Source of the DNA: UBA4416 sp040389965
Lineage (GTDB): Bacteria > Bacteroidota > Bacteroidia > B-17B0 > Aurantibacillaceae
Direction: 5' to 3'
Length of the DNA: 64,000 nt
NCBI GenBank assembly: GCA_040389965.1
Contig: JAZJZF010000064.1
Span: 62,001 to 126,000 of the forward strand
This document shows positions 61,607 to 64,000 of this stretch, piece by piece. Below the pieces are notes generated by a model. That model saw only the letters and a list, made by a program, of their open reading frames with translations, made no database searches and had not been told where the DNA came from. A program made the translations under genes and the position numbers. Position 1 is the stretch's first letter, and each line of letters begins with the position of its first letter.

Positions 61607-62197
61607 ATGATCGAGGTTTTTAACATAAAAAAAGGACTATTTTTTGGGCTTTTAGACCTTAACCAATTTGCACTCAGTAATGCCTTAACTGTTAAAAGGG
61701 ACATTGAAACCCGGGGCAAAAATTACCTGATTTCCAGGCTTTTGGATGATAGCTGTAAAATAATATACGATGATAAGGGAAAACCTCATTTAGAGAATGA
61801 TTCGAGGCATATTTCCTTATCGCATTCGCACGATAAACTGGCTATTATTATAAACGAAACTGAAGCCACGGGCATTGATATTGAGCTGATACGGGATAAG
61901 GTCATTAAAATAAAGCATAAATTTTTATCAGTACCCGAACTGACAGAAACCGGCAATGATGTGGAGAAATTATTGATCTATTGGGCCGCCAAAGAGACTC
62001 TTTACAAGATTTATGGCCTAAAAGAGGTAGATTTTATTACCAATTTATTTGTTAAGCCGTTTAATAAACATAATTTAGGGACAATTATCGGCGAAATTAA
62101 TTTGCCGGGTTTTAAAAAGACATTTGAACTTAATTATCAATTTATAGACAATTACATACTGGTGTATGCCCTATCCGACATAAGTGTTGTTAACTAA
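61607..62197 (+). CDS. 4'-phosphopantetheinyl transferase, Sfp-type
   Basis: 196 residues, small for Sfp-type enzymes. It moves the phosphopantetheine arm from CoA to a serine of a carrier protein. The magnesium-binding core is GIDIELIRDK and WAAKETLYKIYG with HISLSHSHDK before them. Substrate could be fatty-acid ACP or a polyketide/peptide carrier; no such synthase is in the window. It is the first gene of a four-gene run on the plus strand and overlaps the GGGP synthase by 14 bases. Its start lies 7 bases beyond the MITE-like element, which could therefore supply or disturb its promoter. Confidence 0.88.
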   Translation: MIEVFNIKKGLFFGLLDLNQFALSNALTVKRDIETRGKNYLISRLLDDSCKIIYDDKGKPHLENDSRHISLSHSHDKLAIIINETEATGIDIELIRDKVIKIKHKFLSVPELTETGNDVEKLLIYWAAKETLYKIYGLKEVDFITNLFVKPFNKHNLGTIIGEINLPGFKKTFELNYQFIDNYILVYALSDISVVN

Positions 62198-62900
62198 AAG
62201 TACACATACAAAGCTCATTATTTTAATTGATCCCGATAAATATAATCCGGCCTTAATTGATATTGCTAATAAAAGTCAGGTATCTTATATCTTTTTCGGT
62301 GGAAGTTCTTTAAAGAAAAACAATTTCGAGAAAATACTGAAAGCTATAAAATCCAAAACTACGATCCCTGTTATTATTTTTCCCGGCGACGAAAAACAGA
62401 TTTCCAAGTATGCAGACGGGTTGTTAATGCTGTCTTTGCTATCAGGCAGAAACGCGGAGTACCTGATAGGGAAACATGTAAATGCCGCCACAAAAATAAA
62501 AGCAAGCAAGGTACCTGTTATTCCTACGGCTTATATTTTAATAGATGGCGGCAAAGCATCTACCACACAAAAAATAACCAATACTGCCCCACTCCACAAT
62601 AAAAAAGAAATTATTAATACTGCCATTGCCGGCGAATTGTTAGGCAAACGGTTGATATACCTGGAAGCAGGCAGTGGCGCAAAAAAAACACTGACTCCCT
62701 CTTTAATTAAAGAGGTTAAAAAGCAAACTTCCTTACCTCTAATTATTGGTGGTGGTATCGATTCTGCAAAAAAAGCAGCTACTATCATAAAATCAAAACC
62801 CGACTACATAGTAGTTGGAAATGCGCTGGAAAGAGATCCACAGTTTTTAAATGAGTTAAGTAAGTTATTAAGTAAAAAGCAATCCGTGAAAAAATCGTAG
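62184..62900 (+). CDS. Geranylgeranylglyceryl/heptaprenylglyceryl phosphate synthase-like (GGGPS/PcrB family)
   Basis: 238 residues, TIM-barrel. Conserved phrases: ILIDPDKYNP (metal/phosphate site), FFGGSSL, IIFPGDEKQISKYADGLLMLSLLSGRN, PTAYILIDGGKAS, YLEAGSGAKKTL, LIIGGGIDSAKKAA and IVVGNALE. These are the complete set of the family. It joins a polyprenyl diphosphate to sn-glycerol 1-phosphate by an ether bond, the first committed step of archaeal-type lipids; bacterial homologues also exist in Bacteroidota, where the final product is unclear. The frame starts with GTG at 62184 or TTG at 62187, overlapping the PPTase gene. Confidence 0.9.
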   Translation: MLLTKSTHTKLIILIDPDKYNPALIDIANKSQVSYIFFGGSSLKKNNFEKILKAIKSKTTIPVIIFPGDEKQISKYADGLLMLSLLSGRNAEYLIGKHVNAATKIKASKVPVIPTAYILIDGGKASTTQKITNTAPLHNKKEIINTAIAGELLGKRLIYLEAGSGAKKTLTPSLIKEVKKQTSLPLIIGGGIDSAKKAATIIKSKPDYIVVGNALERDPQFLNELSKLLSKKQSVKKS

Positions 62901-62907
62901 TCGAAAC

Positions 62908-63540
62908 ATGAAACTAGTCGTTATAACTCCCTCCAAAAAAAGCGATAATGAAATCGCGGCTGTCATTCAAATGTTTGAAGCAGGCCTTGATACCTTACAC
63001 GTACGGAAGAATCGTTTTTCTACAAAAGAACTGGACGAATACATTAATGAGATTCCCAAGCACTTTCATAATCGTATTATCATTCATTCGCATCACCGTC
63101 TGGCATTAAAATACGATCTTAAAGGATTTCATTTTACATCAACACATCTTAAAAAGAAATTTAAGCTGTGGCTTAACACAAAACTTATTTACATCAGAAA
63201 ACCAAATCTTATAAAAACAATTTCTTTCCGGAGGGCTACAGAGCTTTACCTTCCTTTGCCGGTAAAAACAGATTATTGTTTTTTGGGTACTATGTTTCAT
63301 AATGTTTCGGGCGAGCTATATAGCGGGTTTTATCCCGAAATAGTAGAAGCTGCCATTAATAAATCAGGGATGAAAATATATGCCCGTGGCGGTATTAACG
63401 AAAAAAGCATAGAACTGGCTTATAAATTAGGCTTTCATGGAGTAGCCCTTTACGGAAATTTATGGAAAAACCCTTCGCCTTATAATAAATACATTGAGTT
63501 TATACAGTTCTGTAAAGAAAAAAATATTCCTATAGAATAG
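62908..63540 (+). CDS. ThiE/TenI-like (thiamine phosphate synthase superfamily) protein
   Basis: 210 residues, TIM-barrel. Family phrases: FEAGLDTLHVRKNRFSTKEL at the start, IIIHSHHRLALKYDLKGFHFTS in the middle, FLGTMFHNVSG, and YARGGINEKSIELAYKLGFHGVALYG near the end. Real ThiE has GIHLGQxD and GPxFxTxTK motifs; here the first is altered to GFHFTSTHL, so this may be a TenI-like member, with no thiamine synthase activity. It starts eight bases after the GGGP synthase and ends one base before the PnuC-like gene, so it is part of the same operon. Confidence 0.82.
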   Translation: MKLVVITPSKKSDNEIAAVIQMFEAGLDTLHVRKNRFSTKELDEYINEIPKHFHNRIIIHSHHRLALKYDLKGFHFTSTHLKKKFKLWLNTKLIYIRKPNLIKTISFRRATELYLPLPVKTDYCFLGTMFHNVSGELYSGFYPEIVEAAINKSGMKIYARGGINEKSIELAYKLGFHGVALYGNLWKNPSPYNKYIEFIQFCKEKNIPIE

Positions 63541-64000
63541 ATGGCATTTTGGGATTGGATAGCTTTAATTACAGGCGTTTTAGGGGTAATACTAACTATT
63601 TTTGAAAGTATCTGGTGCTGGCCATTTGCATTGGTATCTGTTACTATTTCGACGCTGGCTTTTTTTAAGCAACACCTTTATGGCGATATGAGCCTTAATG
63701 TATTTTATTTTTTTAGTGGTATTTATGGCTGGTATTATTGGGGAAAGCACAAAGTGATGACCTTTAAAATTACCCGTTTACCCCTAAAATATGTTCCTCT
63801 TATCGTAATTTCTATTGTGGTACAAAGTGTGATCTATTATTATATTTTGCAGCATTTTAAATCCGACCGGGTGCTTTTCGACTCCATTTTAACAGCTTGC
63901 AGTTTTACCTGTACCTATTTAATGACCAAGAAATGGCTCGAAAACTGGCTATTGTGGGTGCTCATCGACGGAGCTTATGTTTTTTTGTATATTATAAAAG
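63541..64000 (+). CDS. pnuC: PnuC-family vitamin transporter, 3' end cut off by window
   Basis: Starts with ATG directly after the stop codon at 63540 and runs off the window with 153 codons visible. The opening WDWIALITGVLGVILTI, the SIWCWPFALVSVTISTLAFF helix, KQHLYGDMSLNVFYFFSGIYGWYYWG and, near the cut, WLENWLLWVLIDGAYVFLYI are the PnuC pattern: WxxWxxxD in the sixth helix is a substrate-site feature. PnuC carries nicotinamide riboside by facilitated diffusion; close relatives (PnuT) carry thiamine. The neighbour at 62908 is of the thiamine phosphate synthase superfamily, so a thiamine role is possible. The gene is just too short in the window to be certain. Confidence 0.85.
   Translation, partial: MAFWDWIALITGVLGVILTIFESIWCWPFALVSVTISTLAFFKQHLYGDMSLNVFYFFSGIYGWYYWGKHKVMTFKITRLPLKYVPLIVISIVVQSVIYYYILQHFKSDRVLFDSILTACSFTCTYLMTKKWLENWLLWVLIDGAYVFLYIIK

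Noticed and set aside
1..64000. tRNA, rRNA or CRISPR arrays
   Set aside because: No cloverleaf T-loop sequences, rRNA-like blocks or regularly spaced direct repeats were seen in the intergenic stretches.
1..64000. Defence system, prophage or integrative element
   Set aside because: No integrase, transposase, restriction, toxin-antitoxin or phage structural genes were recognised; gene content is core or envelope.

Overview
The window is about 64 kb of AT-rich DNA from a member of the Bacteroidota, probably an uncultured one known from a draft or metagenome scaffold. Evidence for this includes a run of exactly ten Ns at 37891-37900. It also includes type IX secretion cargo with both kinds of C-terminal sorting domain (20089-21432 minus, 41577-42578 plus), a PorE-like TPR/propeller/OmpA protein, a Bacteroidota-type putative porin, an S46 dipeptidyl-peptidase and LytS/LytTR two-component pairs. 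Several promoters fit the Bacteroidota pattern TTG-N17-20-TAnnTTTG, and no Shine-Dalgarno sequences are apparent. Nearly all genes look like ordinary chromosomal genes. I saw no prophage, integrase, transposase gene, CRISPR array, rRNA or tRNA. I found no convincing new multi-gene system; the most interesting signals are regulatory and repeat elements.

Layout. 1-8.4 kb: a truncated 3-hydroxyacyl-CoA dehydrogenase, a lipoprotein, an HTTM membrane protein coupled to a methyltransferase, several small or unknown genes and an exported MsrB-MsrA fusion. 8.5-18.5 kb: a PLP enzyme, topoisomerase III, a DnaQ-type exonuclease fused to GIY-YIG, TPR and DUF1415 proteins, a surface beta-propeller lipoprotein with an adjacent DCC-family protein, and pdxJ. 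18.5-23.5 kb: mostly minus-strand unknown lipoproteins, an M43 metalloprotease secreted by T9SS, an orphan OmpR-type regulator and small enzymes. 23.6-27.6 kb: a complete SAM-I riboswitch unit (promoter, aptamer with an expanded P3 arm, terminator) in front of metH. 27.7-37.5 kb: a STAS-like protein, the PorE-like protein, a LolD-like ATPase, a membrane nuclease/phosphatase-fold enzyme, a porin, a patatin and a DPP IV-like peptidase. 37.6-42.6 kb: a LytTR regulator interrupted only by an assembly gap, its likely propeller kinase, and a T9SS type B cargo protein. 42.6-52.6 kb: an esterase, lpxK, purine nucleoside phosphorylase, a DPP11-like peptidase, a CDGSH protein and mtaB. 52.7-55.4 kb: a second LytS/LytTR pair. 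55.7-64 kb: ftsK, small proteins, ahcY, a miniature inverted-repeat element, and a tight operon of phosphopantetheinyl transferase, archaeal-type GGGP synthase, a ThiE/TenI-like protein and a PnuC-family transporter cut by the window end.

Functional links. MetH (under SAM control) and AhcY (61 kb) are two steps of the S-adenosylmethionine cycle that feeds methyltransferases such as the one at 3.2 kb. The S9 and S46 dipeptidyl-peptidases, the M43 protease and the porin fit a peptide-using lifestyle. Five intergenic places carry inverted repeats or short palindromic elements (12122, 32042, 45786, 55457, 35208), and a sixth (61437) has the form of a MITE.
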